In this document: one piece after another, positions 1 through 9,936 of the stretch
Layout: every line of letters starts with the position of its first letter
Numbering within the stretch: position 1 is the stretch's first letter
NCBI GenBank assembly: GCA_964017155.1
Contig: OZ024857.1
Location: forward strand, 33,563,042-33,627,041
DNA from: Oasisia sp. SBJ-2009
Taxonomy: Eukaryota > Annelida > Polychaeta > Sabellida > Siboglinidae
Length of the DNA: 64,000 bases
Direction: 5' to 3'
Made by a program: the position numbers and the translations under genes
Notes under the pieces: generated by a model
The model's database searches: none
What the model was told of the DNA's origin: nothing
Seen by the model: only the letters and a program-made list of their open reading frames with translations

Positions 1-347
1 AGGTTGGGTGAAGTGGGGAGGTTGGGTGAAGTGTGGAGGTTGGGTGGAGTGGGGAAGTTGGGTGGAGTGCGGACGTTGGCTGGAGTGCGGAAGTTGGGTG
101 GAGTGCGGATGTTGGGTGGAGTGCGGAAGTTGTTTGGAGTGCGGAGGTTGGGTGGAGTGCGGAGGTTGGATGGAGTGCGAAGGTTGGGTGAAGTGGGGAG
201 GTTGGGTGGAGTGGGGATGTTGGGTGAAATGGGGAGGTTGGGTGGAGTGAGGAGGTTGGGTGAAGTGGGGAGGTTGGGTGAAGTGGGGAGGTTGGGTGAA
301 GTGGGGAGTTTGGGTGAAGTGGGGAGGTTGGGTGGAGAGGGGAGTTT

Positions 348-368
348 GGGCGGGGCTGGGGAGGTTGG
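348..368 (+). other. GC-box / G-quadruplex motif, GGGGCTGGGG variant
   Basis: This reads GGG-C-GGGG-CT-GGGG-AGGTT-GGG, which has four G-runs with loops of 1, 2 and 5 nt and meets the G3+N1-7 quadruplex rule. TGGGCGGGGC at its left fits the Sp1 consensus KGGGCGGRRY. The same CT-loop variant is present near 2240 and near 12218; the other copies have a single T in the loop. Folding and factor binding are inference from the motif only. Confidence 0.6.
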
Positions 369-614
369 GTGGAGTGGGGAGGTTGGGTGGAGTGGTGAGT
401 TTGGATGGAGAGGGGAGGTTGGGTGGAGTGGGGAGGTTCGGTGGAGTGGGGAGGTTGGGTGCTCTGGGGAGGTTGGGTGAAGTGGGGAGGTTGGGTGGAG
501 TGAGGAGGTTGGGTGGAGTGGGGAGGTTGGCTGATGTGGGGAGGTTGGGTGAAGTGGGGAGGTTGGGTAGAGTGGGGAGGTTGGGTGGAAGGCGGAGGTT
601 GGGTGGATTGAGGA

Positions 615-633
615 GGATGGGTTGAAGTGGGGA
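615..633 (+). repeat. 19-bp monomer (+1)
   Basis: GGATGGGTTGAAGTGGGGA is one base longer than the standard unit (an extra T in GGGTTGAAG) and shifts the 18-bp register. It recurs after a GTGAGGA monomer near 2507, 12625, 17130, 23570, 30050, 33560, 40624, 46015, 51900, 57291 and 59713. It is a useful landmark for aligning higher-order units. Confidence 0.8.
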
Positions 634-1227
634 GGTTGGGTGAAGTGGGGAGGTTGGGTTGAGTGGGGAGGTTGTATCAAGTGGGGAAGTCGTGTGGAGT
701 GCGGAGGTTGGGTGGAGTGCGGAGGTTGCATGGAGTGCGGAAGTTGGGTGGAGTGCGGAAGTTGGGTGGAGTGCGGAGGTTGGGTGAAGTGGGGAGGTTG
801 GGTGGAGTGGGGAAGTTGGGTGGAGTGGGGAGGTTGGGTGGAGTGCGTATATTGGGAGGAGGGGGGAGGTTGGGTGGAGTTGGGAGGTTGGATGGAGTGG
901 GGAGGTTCGGTGGAGTTGGGAGGTTGGGTGGAGTGCTGAAGTTGGGTGGTGTTAGGAGGTTGAGTGGAGTGCGGAGGTTGGGTGTAGTACGGAAGTTGGG
1001 TGGTGTGCGGAAGTTGGGTGGAGTGCGGTAGTTGGTTGGAGTGCGGAGTTTGGGTGGAGTGCAGAGGTTGGGTGGAGTGCGGATGTTGGGTGGAGTGCGG
1101 AGGTTGGGTGGAGTGGCGAGGTTGGGTGAAGTGGGGAGGTTGGGTGGAGTGAGGAGGTTGGGTGAAGTGGGGAGCTTGTGTGAACTGCGGAGGTTGGGTG
1201 AAGTGGGGAGGTTGGGTGGAGAGGGGA

Positions 1228-2448
1228 AGTTGGGTGGAGTGCGGAAGTTGGGTGGTGTTCGGAGGTTGGGTGGAGTGCGGAGGTTGGGTGGAGTGCGCAG
1301 GTTGCATGGAGTACGGAAGTTCGGTGGAGTGCGGAAGTTCGGTGGAGTGCGGAGGTTGGGTGAAGTGGGTAGGTTGGGTGGAGTGGGGAGGTTGGGTGGA
1401 GTGCGGAAGTTGGGTGGAGTGCGGAGGTTGGGTGGAGTGCGAAGGTTGGATGGAGTGCGAAGGTTGGGGGAAGTGGGGAGGTTGGGTGGAGTGGGGAGGT
1501 TGGGTGAAGTGGGGAGGTTGGGTGATGTGGGGAGGTTGGGTGAAGTGGGGAGTTTGGGTGAAGTGGGGAGGTTGGGTGGAGTGGGGTGGTTGGGTGGAGT
1601 GCGTAGGTTGGGTGGAGTGCTGAAGTTGGGTGGTGTTCGGAGGTTGGGTGGAGTGCGGAGGTTGGGTGCAGCGCGGAAGTTGCGTGGATTACGGAAGTTG
1701 GGTGAAGTGGGGAGGTTGGGTGGAGTGGGGAGGTTGGGTGGAGTGCGTATGTTGGGTGGAGTGCGGAGGTTGGGTGGAGTGCGGAGGTTGGATGGAGTGC
1801 GAAGGTTGGGTGAAGTGGGGAGGTTGGGTGGAGTGGGGAGGTTGGGTGGAGTGGGGAGGTTGGGTGAAGTGGGGAGGTTGGGTGATGTGGGGAGGTTGGG
1901 TGAAGTGGGGAGGTTGGGTGAAGTGTGGAGGTTGGGTGGAGTGGGGAAGTTGGGTGGAGTGCGGACGTTGGCTGGAGTGCGGAAGTTGGGTGGAGTGCGG
2001 ATGTTGGGTGGAGTGCGGAAATTGTTTGGAGTGCGGAGGTTGGGTGGAGTGCGGAGGTTGGATGGAGTGCGAAGGTTGGGTGAAGTGGGGAGGTTGGGTG
2101 GAGTGGGGATGTTGGGTGAAATGGGGAGGTTGGGTGGAGTGAGGAGGTTGGGTGAAGTGGGGAGGTTGGGTGAAGTGGGGAGGTTGGGTGAAGTGGGGAG
2201 TTTGGGTGAAGTGGGGAGGTTGGGTGGAGAGGGGAGTTTGGGCGGGGCTGGGGAGGTTGGGTGGAGTGGGGAGGTTGGGTGGAGTGGTGAGGTTGGATGG
2301 AGAGGGGAGGTTGGGTGGAGTGGGGAGGTTCGGTGGAGTGGGGAGGTTGGGTGCTCTGGGGAGGTTGGGTGAAGTGGGGAGGTTGGGTGGAGTGAGGAGG
2401 TTGGGTGGAGTGGGGAGGTTGGCTGATGTGGGGAGGTTGGGTGAAGTG
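1228..2448 (+). repeat. Segment duplicated about 10 kb away at 11201-12422
   Basis: The monomer order here repeats at 11201-12422 with a 9,974-bp offset. Both include the GTGGTGTTCGG, TTGCATGGAGTACGG, GTGCAGCGCGG and TTGCGTGGATTACGG monomers. The match ends at 2449/12423, where the downstream copy changes to GTGCGGA. The far copy has private changes, for example GATGGCTGG near 11941 in place of GTTGGCTGG. Bases 2437-2448 overlap the start of block A. Confidence 0.85.
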
Positions 2449-3119
2449 GGGAGGTTGGGTAGAGTGGGGAGGTTGGGTGGAAGGCGGAGGTTGGGTGGAG
2501 TGAGGAGGATGGGTTGAAGTGGGGAGGTTGGGTGAAGTGGGGAGGTTGGGTTGAGTGGGGAGGTTGTATCAAGTGGGGAAGTCGTGTGGAGTGCGGAGGT
2601 TGGGTGGAGTGCGGAGGTTGCATGGAGTGCGGAAGTTGGGTGGAGTGCGGAAGTTGGGTGGAGTGCGGAGGTTGGGTGAAGTGGGGAGGTTGGGTGGAGT
2701 GGGGAAGTTGGGTGGAGTGGGGAGGTTGGGTGGAGTGCGTATATTGGGAGGAGGGGGGAGGTTGGGTGGAGTTGGGAGGTTGGATGGAGTGGGGAGGTTC
2801 GGTGGAGTTGGGAGGTTGGGTGGAGTGCTGAATTTGGGTGGTGTTAGGAGGTTGAGTGGAGTGCGGAGGTTGGGTGTAGTACGGAAGTTGGGTGGTGTGC
2901 GGAAGTTGGGTGGAGTGCGGTAGTTGGTTGGAGTGCGGAGTTTGGGTGGAGTGCAGAGGTTGGGTGGAGTGCGGATGTTGGGTGGAGTGCGGAGGTTGGG
3001 TGGAGTGGCGAGGTTGGGTGAAGTGGGGAGGTTGGGTGGAGTGAGGAGGTTGGGTGAAGTGGGGAGCTTGTGTGAACTGCGGAGGTTGGGTGAAGTGGGG
3101 AGGTTGGGTGGAGAGGGGA
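1893..3119 (+). repeat. 1,892-bp higher-order unit, right copy
   Basis: This matches 1-1227 at an offset of 1,892 bp, including the order of rare monomers: TTGGCTGGAGTGCGG, TTGTTTGG, GGGCGGGGCTGGGG, GTGCTCTGGGGA, TTGTATCAAG at 2564 and GTATATTGGGAGG. Its right part also belongs to block A (2437-5516), showing that the two duplications overlap and happened at different times. A private change is GAAATTGTTT near 2029, where the left copy has GAAGTTGTTT. Confidence 0.9.
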
Positions 3120-3854
3120 GTTTGGGCGGGGTGGGGAGGTTGGGTGGAGTGGGGAGGTTGGGTGGAGTGGGGAGGTTGGGTGAAGTGGGGAGGTTGCGTG
3201 GAGTGGGGAGGTTGGGTGCTCTGGGGATGTTGGGTGAAGTGGGGAGGTTGGGTGGAGTGAGGAGGTTGGGTGGAGTGGGGAGGTTGGGTGATGTGGGGAA
3301 GTTGGGTGGAGTGGGGAGGTTGGGTGGAGGGCGGAGGTTGGGTGGAGGGCGGAGGTTAGGTGGAGTGGGGAGGTTGCGTGGGGTGGGGAGGTTGGGTGGA
3401 GTTCGGAAGTTGTGTGGAGTGCGGAGTTTGGGTGGAGTGCGGAGGTTGGATGGAGTGCGGAAGTTGGGTGGAGTGCGCAAGTTGGGAGGAGTGCGGAAGT
3501 TGGGTGGAGTGCGGAGGTCGGGTGGAGAGGGGAAGTTGGTTCGAGTGGGGAGGTTGGGTGGCGTGCGGAGGTTGGTTGGAATGCGGAGGTTTGGTGAAGT
3601 GGGGAGGTTGGGTGGAGTTGGGAGGTTAGGTGAAGTGTGGAGGTTGGGTTGAGTGCGAACTTTGGGTGGAGTGCGGAGTTAGGGTGGAGTGGGGAGGTTG
3701 GGTGAAGTAGGGAGGTTGGGTGAAGTGGGGAGGTTGGGTGGAGTGGGGAGGTTGGGTGGAGTGGGGAGGTTCGGTGGAGTGAGGAAGTTGGGTGGAGTGC
3801 GGAAGTTGGGTGGAGTGCGGAGGTTGGGTGGAGTGCGGAGGTTGGATAGAGTGC

Positions 3855-4033
3855 GAAGGTTGGGTGAAGTGGGGAGGTTGGGTGGAGTGGGGAGGTTGGG
3901 TAAAATGGGGAGGTTGGGTGATGTGGGGAGGTTGGGTGAAGTGGGGAGGTTGAGTGAAGTGGGGAGGTTGAGTGGAGTGTGAGGATGGGTTGAAGAGGGG
4001 AGGTTGGGTGGAGTGGGGTGGTTGGGTGGAGTG
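3855..4033 (+). other. 179-nt C-free G/A/T tract
   Basis: There is no cytosine on the + strand between C at 3854 and C at 4034. The tract is mostly G-type monomers, including GGGTAAAATGGGG, two GGTTGAGTG monomers and an off-length pair (17 then 19 bp) around GTGTGAGGATGGG. Equivalent tracts start near 7014, 13973, 18478, 22118, 24918, 31802, 35475, 42376, 44257, 53652, 55533, 61465 and 63345. Such strand asymmetry is the composition expected of R-loop-prone DNA if transcription produces G-rich RNA; no transcription signal is visible. Confidence 0.75.
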
Positions 4034-4181
4034 CGTAGGTTGGGAGGAGTGGGGAGGTTGGGTGGAGTTGGGAGGTTGGATGGAGTGGGGTGGTTGGGTG
4101 GAGTGCGGAGGTTGGATGGAGTGCGAAGGTTGGGTGAAGTGGGGAGTTTGGGTGGGGTGGGGAGATTGGGTGAAGTGGGGA

Positions 4182-4190
4182 GAGTGGGGA
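4182..4190 (+). repeat. 9-bp half-monomer
   Basis: GAGTGGGGA stands alone between two full monomers, a clean 9-bp loss of half a unit. It precedes TTGTATCAAG by about 80 bp in most block A and D copies (for example near 7341, 14300, 18805, 35802, 44584 and 62061) and is absent from the 672, 2564, 12682, 17187 and 23627 contexts. It therefore separates two lineages of the TTGTATCAAG-bearing unit. Confidence 0.82.
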
Positions 4191-4818
4191 GGTTGGGTGA
4201 TGTGGGGAGGTTGGGTGAAGTGGGGAGGTTGGGTGAAGTGGGGAGGTTGGGTTGAGTGGGGAGGTTGTATCAAGTGGGGAAGTTGTGTGGAGTGCGGAGG
4301 TTGGGTGGAGTGCGGAGGTTGCATGGAGTGCGGAAGTTGGGTGGAGTGCGGAAGTTGGGTGGAGTGCGGAGGTTGGGTGAAGTGGGGAGGTCGGGTGGAG
4401 TGGGGAAGTTGGGTGGAGTGGGGAGTTTGGGTGGAGTGCGTAGATTGGGAGGAGGGGGGAGGTTGGGTGGAGTTGGGAGGTTGGATGGAGTGGGGAGGTT
4501 CGGTGGAGTGGGGAGGTTGGGTGGAGTGCTGAAGTTGGGTGGTGTTAGGAGGTTGAGTGGAGTGCGGAGGTTGGGTGTAGTACGGAAGTTGGGTGGTGTG
4601 CGGAAGTTGGGTGGAGTGCGGTAGTTGGTTGGAGTGCGGAGTTTGGGTGGAGTGCAGAGGTTGGGTGGAGTGCGGAAGTTGGGTGGAGTGCGTAATTTGG
4701 GTGGAGTGCGGATGTTGGGTGGAGTGCGGAGGTTGGGTGGAGTGGCGAGGTTGGGTGAAGTGGGGAGGTTGGGTGGAGTGAGGAGGTTGGGTGAAGTGGG
4801 GAGCTTGTGTGAACTGCG

Positions 4819-5066
4819 GAGGTTGGGTGAAGTGGGGAGGTTGGGTGGAGAGGGGAGTTTGGGCGGGGTGGGGAGGTTGGGTGGAGTGGGGAGGTTGGGT
4901 GGAGTGGGGAGGTTGGGTGAAGTGGGGAGGTTGCGTGGAGTGGGGAGGTTGGGTGCTCTGGGGATGTTGGGTGAAGTGGGGAGGTTGGGTGGAGTGAGGA
5001 GGTTGGGTGGAGTGGGGAGGTTGGGTGATGTGGGGAAGTTGGGTGGAGTGGGGAGGTTGGGTGGAG
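4819..5066 (+). other. Run of G-type monomers (dense G4 potential)
   Basis: About fourteen consecutive monomers here are almost all G-type, giving alternating GGGG and GGG runs separated by AGGTT (5 nt) and TGGAGT or TGAAGT (6 nt). Any two adjacent G-type monomers therefore fit G3-N5-G3-N6-G3-N5-G3. The run starts after a GAACTGCGG monomer and ends at a GGAGGGCGG monomer. Equivalent runs accompany each GGGCGGGGTGGGG element listed for 4860-4881. Confidence 0.7.
4860..4881 (+). other. GC-box / G-quadruplex motif, GGGGTGGGG type
   Basis: GGG-C-GGGG-T-GGGG-AGGTT-GGG has loops of 1, 1 and 5 nt and is the strongest G4 candidate in the array. Its left end TGGGCGGGGT is a perfect match to the Sp1 decamer consensus. 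The same element occurs with GGGCGGGG starting at 3124, 8020, 13242, 14979, 16864, 17747, 19484, 21441, 23124, 24187, 25924, 27845, 29352, 31143, 32808, 34744, 36481, 38366, 39926, 41717, 43597, 45263, 47757, 49642, 51202, 52993, 54873, 56539, 58475, 59015, 60806 and 62686, plus a few second copies (near 29640 and 33150). Confidence 0.65.
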
Positions 5067-6751
5067 GGCGGAGGTTGGGTGGAGGGCGGAAGTTAGGTGG
5101 AGTGGGGAGGTTGCGTGGGGTGGGGAGGTTGGGTGGAGTTCGGAAGTTGTGTGGAGTGCGGAGTTTGGGTGGAGTGCGGAGGTTGGATGGAGTGCGGAAG
5201 TTGGGTGGAGTGCGCAAGTTGGGAGGAGTGCGGAAGTTGGGTGGAGTGCGGAGGTCGGGTGGAGTGGGGAAGTTGGTTCGAGTGCGGAGGTTGGGTGGCG
5301 TGCGGAGGTTGGTTGGAATGCGGAGGTTTGGTGAAGTGGGGAGGTTGGGTGGAGTTGGGAGGTTGGGTGAAGTGTGGAGGTTGGGTTGAGTGCGAACTTT
5401 GGGTGGAGTGCGGAGTTAGGGTGGAGTGGGGAGGTTGGGTGAAGTAGGGAGGTTGGGTGAAGTGGGGAGGTTGGGTGGAGTGGGGAGGTTGGGTGGAGTG
5501 GGGAGGTTCGGTGGAGTGCGGAGGTTGGGTGGAGTGCGGAGGTTGGATGGAGTGCGAAGGTTGGGTGAAGTGGGGAGGTTGGGTGGAGTGGGGAGGTTGG
5601 GTGGAGTGGGGAGGTTGGGTGAAGTGGGGAGGTTGGGTGATGTGGGGAGGTTGGGTGAAGTGGGGAGGTTGGGTGAAGTGTGGAGGTTGGGTGGAGTGGG
5701 GAAGTTGGGTGGAGTGCGGACGTTGGCTGGAGTGCGGAAGTTGGGTGGAGTGCGGATGTTGGGTGGAGTGCGGAAGTTGTTTGGAGTGCGGAGGTTGGGT
5801 GGTGTGCGGAGGTTGGATGGAGTGCGAAGGTTGGGTGAAGTGGGGAGGTTGGGTGGAGTGGGGATGTTGTGTGGAGTGGGGTGGTTGGGTGGAGTGCGTA
5901 GGTTGGGTGGAGTGCTGAAGTTGGGTGGTGTTCGGAGGTTGGATGGAGTGCGGAGGTTGGGTGCAGCGCGGAAATTGCGTGGATTACGGAAGTTGGGTGA
6001 AGTGGGGAGGTTGGGTGGAGTGGGGAGTTTGGGTGGAGTGCCTATGTTGGGTGGAGTGCGGAGATTGGGTGGAGTGCGGAGGTTGGATGGAGTGCGAAGG
6101 TTGGGTGAAGTGGGGAGGTTGGGTGGAGTGGGGAGGTTGGGTGGAGTGCGGAGGTTGGGTGGAGTGCGGAAGTTGGGTGGAGTGCGGATGTGGGGTGGAA
6201 TGTGGAGATTGTTTGGAGTGCCGAGGTTGGGTGGAGTGCGGAGGTTGGATGGAGTGCGAAAGTTGGGTGAAGTTGGGAGGTTGGGTGGAGTGGGGAGATT
6301 GGGTGAAGTGGGGAGGTTGGGTGGAGTGAGGAGGTTGGGTGAAGTGGGGAGGTTGGGTGAAGTGGGGAGGTTGGGTGGTGTGGTGAGGTTCGGTGAAGTG
6401 GGGAGGTTGGGTGGAGTGGGGGGGTTGGGTGGAGTGCGGAAGTTGTGTTGAGTGCGGAGGTTGGGTGGAGTGCGGACGTTGGATGAAGTGCGGAAGTTGG
6501 GTGGAGTGCGGAAGTTGGGTGGAGTGCGGAAGTTGGGTGGTGTTCGGAGGTTGGGTGGAGTGCGGAGGTTGGGTGGAGTGCGCAGGTTGCATGGAGTACG
6601 GAAGTTCGGTGGAGTGCGGAAGTTCGGTGGAGTGCGGAGGTTGGGTGAAGTGGGTAGGTTGGGTGGAGTGGGGAGGTTGGGTGGAGTGCGGAAGTTGGGT
6701 GGAGTGCGGAGGTTGGGTGGAGTGCGAAGGTTGGATGGAGTGCGAAGGTTG

Positions 6752-9700
6752 GGTGAAGTGGGGAGGTTGGGTGGAGTTGGGAGGTTAGGTGAAGTGTGGA
6801 GGTTGGGTTGAGTGCGAACTTTGGGTGGAGTGCGGAGTTAGGGTGGAGTGGGGAGGTTGGGTGAAGTAGGGAGGTTGGGTGAAGTGGGGAGGTTGGGTGG
6901 AGTGGGGAGGTTGGGTGGAGTGGGGAGGTTCGGTGGAGTGAGGAAGTTGGGTGGAGTGCGGAAGTTGGGTGGAGTGCGGAGGTTGGGTGGAGTGCGGAGG
7001 TTGGATAGAGTGCGAAGGTTGGGTGAAGTGGGGAGGTTGGGTGGAGTGGGGAGGTTGGGTAAAATGGGGAGGTTGGGTGATGTGGGGAGGTTGGGTGAAG
7101 TGGGGAGGTTGAGTGAAGTGGGGAGGTTGAGTGGAGTGTGAGGATGGGTTGAAGAGGGGAGGTTGGGTGGAGTGGGGTGGTTGGGTGGAGTGCGTAGGTT
7201 GGGAGGAGTGGGGAGGTTGGGTGGAGTTGGGAGGTTGGATGGAGTGGGGTGGTTGGGTGGAGTGCGGAGGTTGGATGGAGTGCGAAGGTTGGGTGAAGTG
7301 GGGAGTTTGGGTGGGGTGGGGAGATTGGGTGAAGTGGGGAGAGTGGGGAGGTTGGGTGATGTGGGGAGGTTGGGTGAAGTGGGGAGGTTGGGTGAAGTGG
7401 GGAGGTTGGGTTGAGTGGGGAGGTTGTATCAAGTGGGGAAGTTGTGTGGAGTGCGGAGGTTGGGTGGAGTGCGGAGGTTGCATGGAGTGCGGAAGTTGGG
7501 TGGAGTGCGGAAGTTGGGTGGAGTGCGGAGGTTGGGTGAAGTGGTGAGGTCGGGTGGAGTGGGGAAGTTGGGTGGAGTGGGGAGTTTGGGTGGAGTGCGT
7601 AGATTGGGAGGAGGGGGGAGGTTGGGTGGAGTTGGGAGGTTGGATGGAGTGGGGAGGTTCGGTGGAGTGGGGAGGTTGGGTGGAGTGCTGAAGTTGGGTG
7701 GTGTTAGGAGGTTGAGTGGAGTGCGGAGGTTGGGTGTAGTACGGAAGTTGGGTGGTGTGCGGAAGTTGGGTGGAGTGCGGTAGTTGGTTGGAGTGCGGAG
7801 TTTGGGTGGAGTGCAGAGGTTGGGTGGAGTGCGGAAGTTGGGTGGAGTGCGTAATTTGGGTGGAGTGCGGATGTTGGGTGGAGTGCGGAGGTTGGGTGGA
7901 GTGGCGAGGTTGGGTGAAGTGGGGAGGTTGGGTGGAGTGAGGAGGTTGGGTGAAGTGGGGAGCTTGTGTGAACTGCGGAGGTTGGGTGAAGTGGGGAGGT
8001 TGGGTGGAGAGGGGAGTTTGGGCGGGGTGGGGAGGTTGGGTGGAGTGGGGAGGTTGGGTGGAGTGGGGAGGTTGGGTGAAGTGGGGAGGTTGCGTGGAGT
8101 GGGGAGGTTGGGTGCTCTGGGGATGTTGGGTGAAGTGGGGAGGTTGGGTGGAGTGAGGAGGTTGGGTGGAGTGGGGAGGTTGGGTGATGTGGGGAAGTTG
8201 GGTGGAGTGGGGAGGTTGGGTGGAGGGCGGAGGTTGGGTGGAGGGCGGAAGTTAGGTGGAGTGGGGAGGTTGCGTGGGGTGGGGAGGTTGGGTGGAGTTC
8301 GGAAGTTGTGTGGAGTGCGGAGTTTGGGTGGAGTGCGGAGGTTGGATGGAGTGCGGAAGTTGGGTGGAGTGCGCAAGTTGGGAGGAGTGCGGAAGTTGGG
8401 TGGAGTGCGGAGGTCGGGTGGAGTGGGGAAGTTGGTTCGAGTGCGGAGGTTGGGTGGCGTGCGGAGGTTGGTTGGAATGCGGAGGTTTGGTGAAGTGGGG
8501 AGGTTGGGTGGAGTTGGGAGGTTGGGTGAAGTGTGGAGGTTGGGTTGAGTGCGAACTTTGGGTGGAGTGCGGAGTTAGGGTGGAGTGGGGAGGTTGGGTG
8601 AAGTAGGGAGGTTGGGTGAAGTGGGGAGGTTGGGTGGAGTGGGGAGGTTGGGTGGAGTGGGGAGGTTCGGTGGAGTGCGGAGGTTGGGTGGAGTGCGGAG
8701 GTTGGATGGAGTGCGAAGGTTGGGTGAAGTGGGGAGGTTGGGTGGAGTGGGGAGGTTGGGTGGAGTGGGGAGGTTGGGTGAAGTGGGGAGGTTGGGTGAT
8801 GTGGGGAGGTTGGGTGAAGTGGGGAGGTTGGGTGAAGTGTGGAGGTTGGGTGGAGTGGGGAAGTTGGGTGGAGTGCGGACGTTGGCTGGAGTGCGGAAGT
8901 TGGGTGGAGTGCGGATGTTGGGTGGAGTGCGGAAGTTGTTTGGAGTGCGGAGGTTGGGTGGAGTGCGGAGGTTGGATGGAGTGCGAAGGTTGGGTGAAGT
9001 GGGGAGGTTGGGTGGAGTGGGGATGTTGTGTGGAGTGGGGTGGTTGGGTGGAGTGCGTAGGTTGGGTGGAGTGCTGAAGTTGGGTGGTGTTCGGAGGTTG
9101 GATGGAGTGCGGAGGTTGGGTGCAGCGCGGAAGTTGCGTGGATTACGGAAGTTGGGTGAAGTGGGGAGGTTGGGTGGAGTGGGGAGTTTGGGTGGAGTGC
9201 CTATGTTGGGTGGAGTGCGGAGATTGGGTGGAGTGCGGAGGTTGGATGGAGTGCGAAGGTTGGGTGAAGTGGGGAGGTTGGGTGGAGTGGGGAGGTTGGG
9301 TGGAGTGCGGAGGTTGGGTGGAGTGCGGAAGTTGGGTGGAGTGCGGATGTGGGGTGGAATGTGGAGATTGTTTGGAGTGCCGAGGTTGGGTGGAGTGCGG
9401 AGGTTGGATGGAGTGCGAAAGTTGGGTGAAGTTGGGAGGTTGGGTGGAGTGGGGAGATTGGGTGAAGTGGGGAGGTTGGGTGGAGTGAGGAGGTTGGGTG
9501 AAGTGGGGAGGTTGGGTGAAGTGGGGAGGTTGGGTGGTGTGGTGAGGTTCGGTGAAGTGGGGAGGTTGGGTGGAGTGGGGGGGTTGGGTGGAGTGCGGAA
9601 GTTGTGTTGAGTGCGGAGGTTGGGTGGAGTGCGGACGTTGGATGAAGTGCGGAAGTTGGGTGGAGTGCGGAAGTTGGGTGGAGTGCGGAAGTTGGGTGGT

Positions 9701-9936
9701 GTTCGGAGGTTGGGTGGAGTGCGGAGGTTGGGTGGAGTGCGCAGGTTGCATGGAGTACGGAAGTTCGGTGGAGTGCGGAAGTTCGGTGGAGTGCGGAGGT
9801 TGGGTGAAGTGGGTAGGTTGGGTGGAGTGGGGAGGTTGGGTGGAGTGCGGAAGTTGGGTGGAGTGCGGAGGTTGGGTGGAGTGCGAAGGTTGGATGGAGT
9901 GCGAAGGTTGGGTGAAGTGGGGAGGTTGGGTGGAGT
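6752..9936 (+). repeat. 3,159-bp tandem duplication, copy 2
   Basis: This is a near-identical copy of 3593-6777, in the same orientation and directly adjacent. It carries TTGTATCAAG at 7424 and the GGGCGGGGTGGGG element at 8020. Its last 1.3 kb (from 8669) also forms the first member of the 1,530-bp tandem that follows, so the 1,530-bp expansion started from material present in this copy. Confidence 0.93.

Larger units (their letters stand above)
1..1892 (+). repeat. 1,892-bp higher-order unit, left copy
   Basis: Bases 1-1227 repeat at 1893-3119 with a constant 1,892-bp offset, so this is the left member of a tandem duplication whose start lies outside the window. Differences seen include T/G at 395/2287 (GAGTTTGG against GAGGTTGG), an ATT/AGT change near 606/2498 and G/T near 937/2829. 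The match stops at 1228/3120, where this copy continues with an AAGTTGGG C-type monomer and the other with AGTTTGGGCGGGG. The segment contains the rare TTGTATCAAG monomer at 672 and a GGGCGGGGCTGGGG element at 348. Confidence 0.9.
2437..5516 (+). repeat. Block A, copy 1 (3.1 kb)
   Basis: This block recurs at 12555-15634 (offset 10,118), at about 17060-20139 and at about 23500-26579. It is itself an older internal duplication: roughly 2,500-3,780 resembles 4,200-5,516 at a 1,701-bp offset, rising to 1,737 bp after a 36-bp (two-monomer) difference. Each half holds one TTGTATCAAG monomer (2564 and 4265) and one GGGCGGGGTGGGG element (3124 and 4861). The second half carries the two extra C-type monomers ending near GTGCGTAATTTGGG. 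Confidence 0.88.
3593..6751 (+). repeat. 3,159-bp tandem duplication, copy 1
   Basis: From 3593 onward the sequence repeats at 6752 with a constant 3,159-bp offset. The left match starts at 3593/6752 and the right match ends at 6777/9936, so the crossover lies within 6752-6777, inside a GGTGAAGTGGGGAGGTTGG-type monomer pair shared by both flanks. I noticed only three substitutions between copies: near 4389/7548 (GTGGGG against GTGGTG), near 5810/8969 (GGTG against GGAG) and near 5972/9131 (GAAATT against GAAGTT). That makes this a recent event. Confidence 0.93.

Noticed and set aside
1032..2372. Forward frame of LGGVRR-type hexapeptide repeats resembling a leucine/glycine-rich repeat protein
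   Set aside because: All three + frames are open in most places; stops appear wherever GGGTGG changes to GGGTTGAG in the relevant phase. There is no signal peptide, unique terminus or frame conservation.
4860..4881. Functional promoter at the GC-box element
   Set aside because: The Sp1-type match is real but no TATA, initiator, CpG island or gene lies nearby. It is kept only as a motif.
3593..6751. Inverted repeats or hairpins suggesting a mobile element
   Set aside because: The + strand is nearly C-free, so self-complementary stems cannot form over useful lengths; all duplications are direct.
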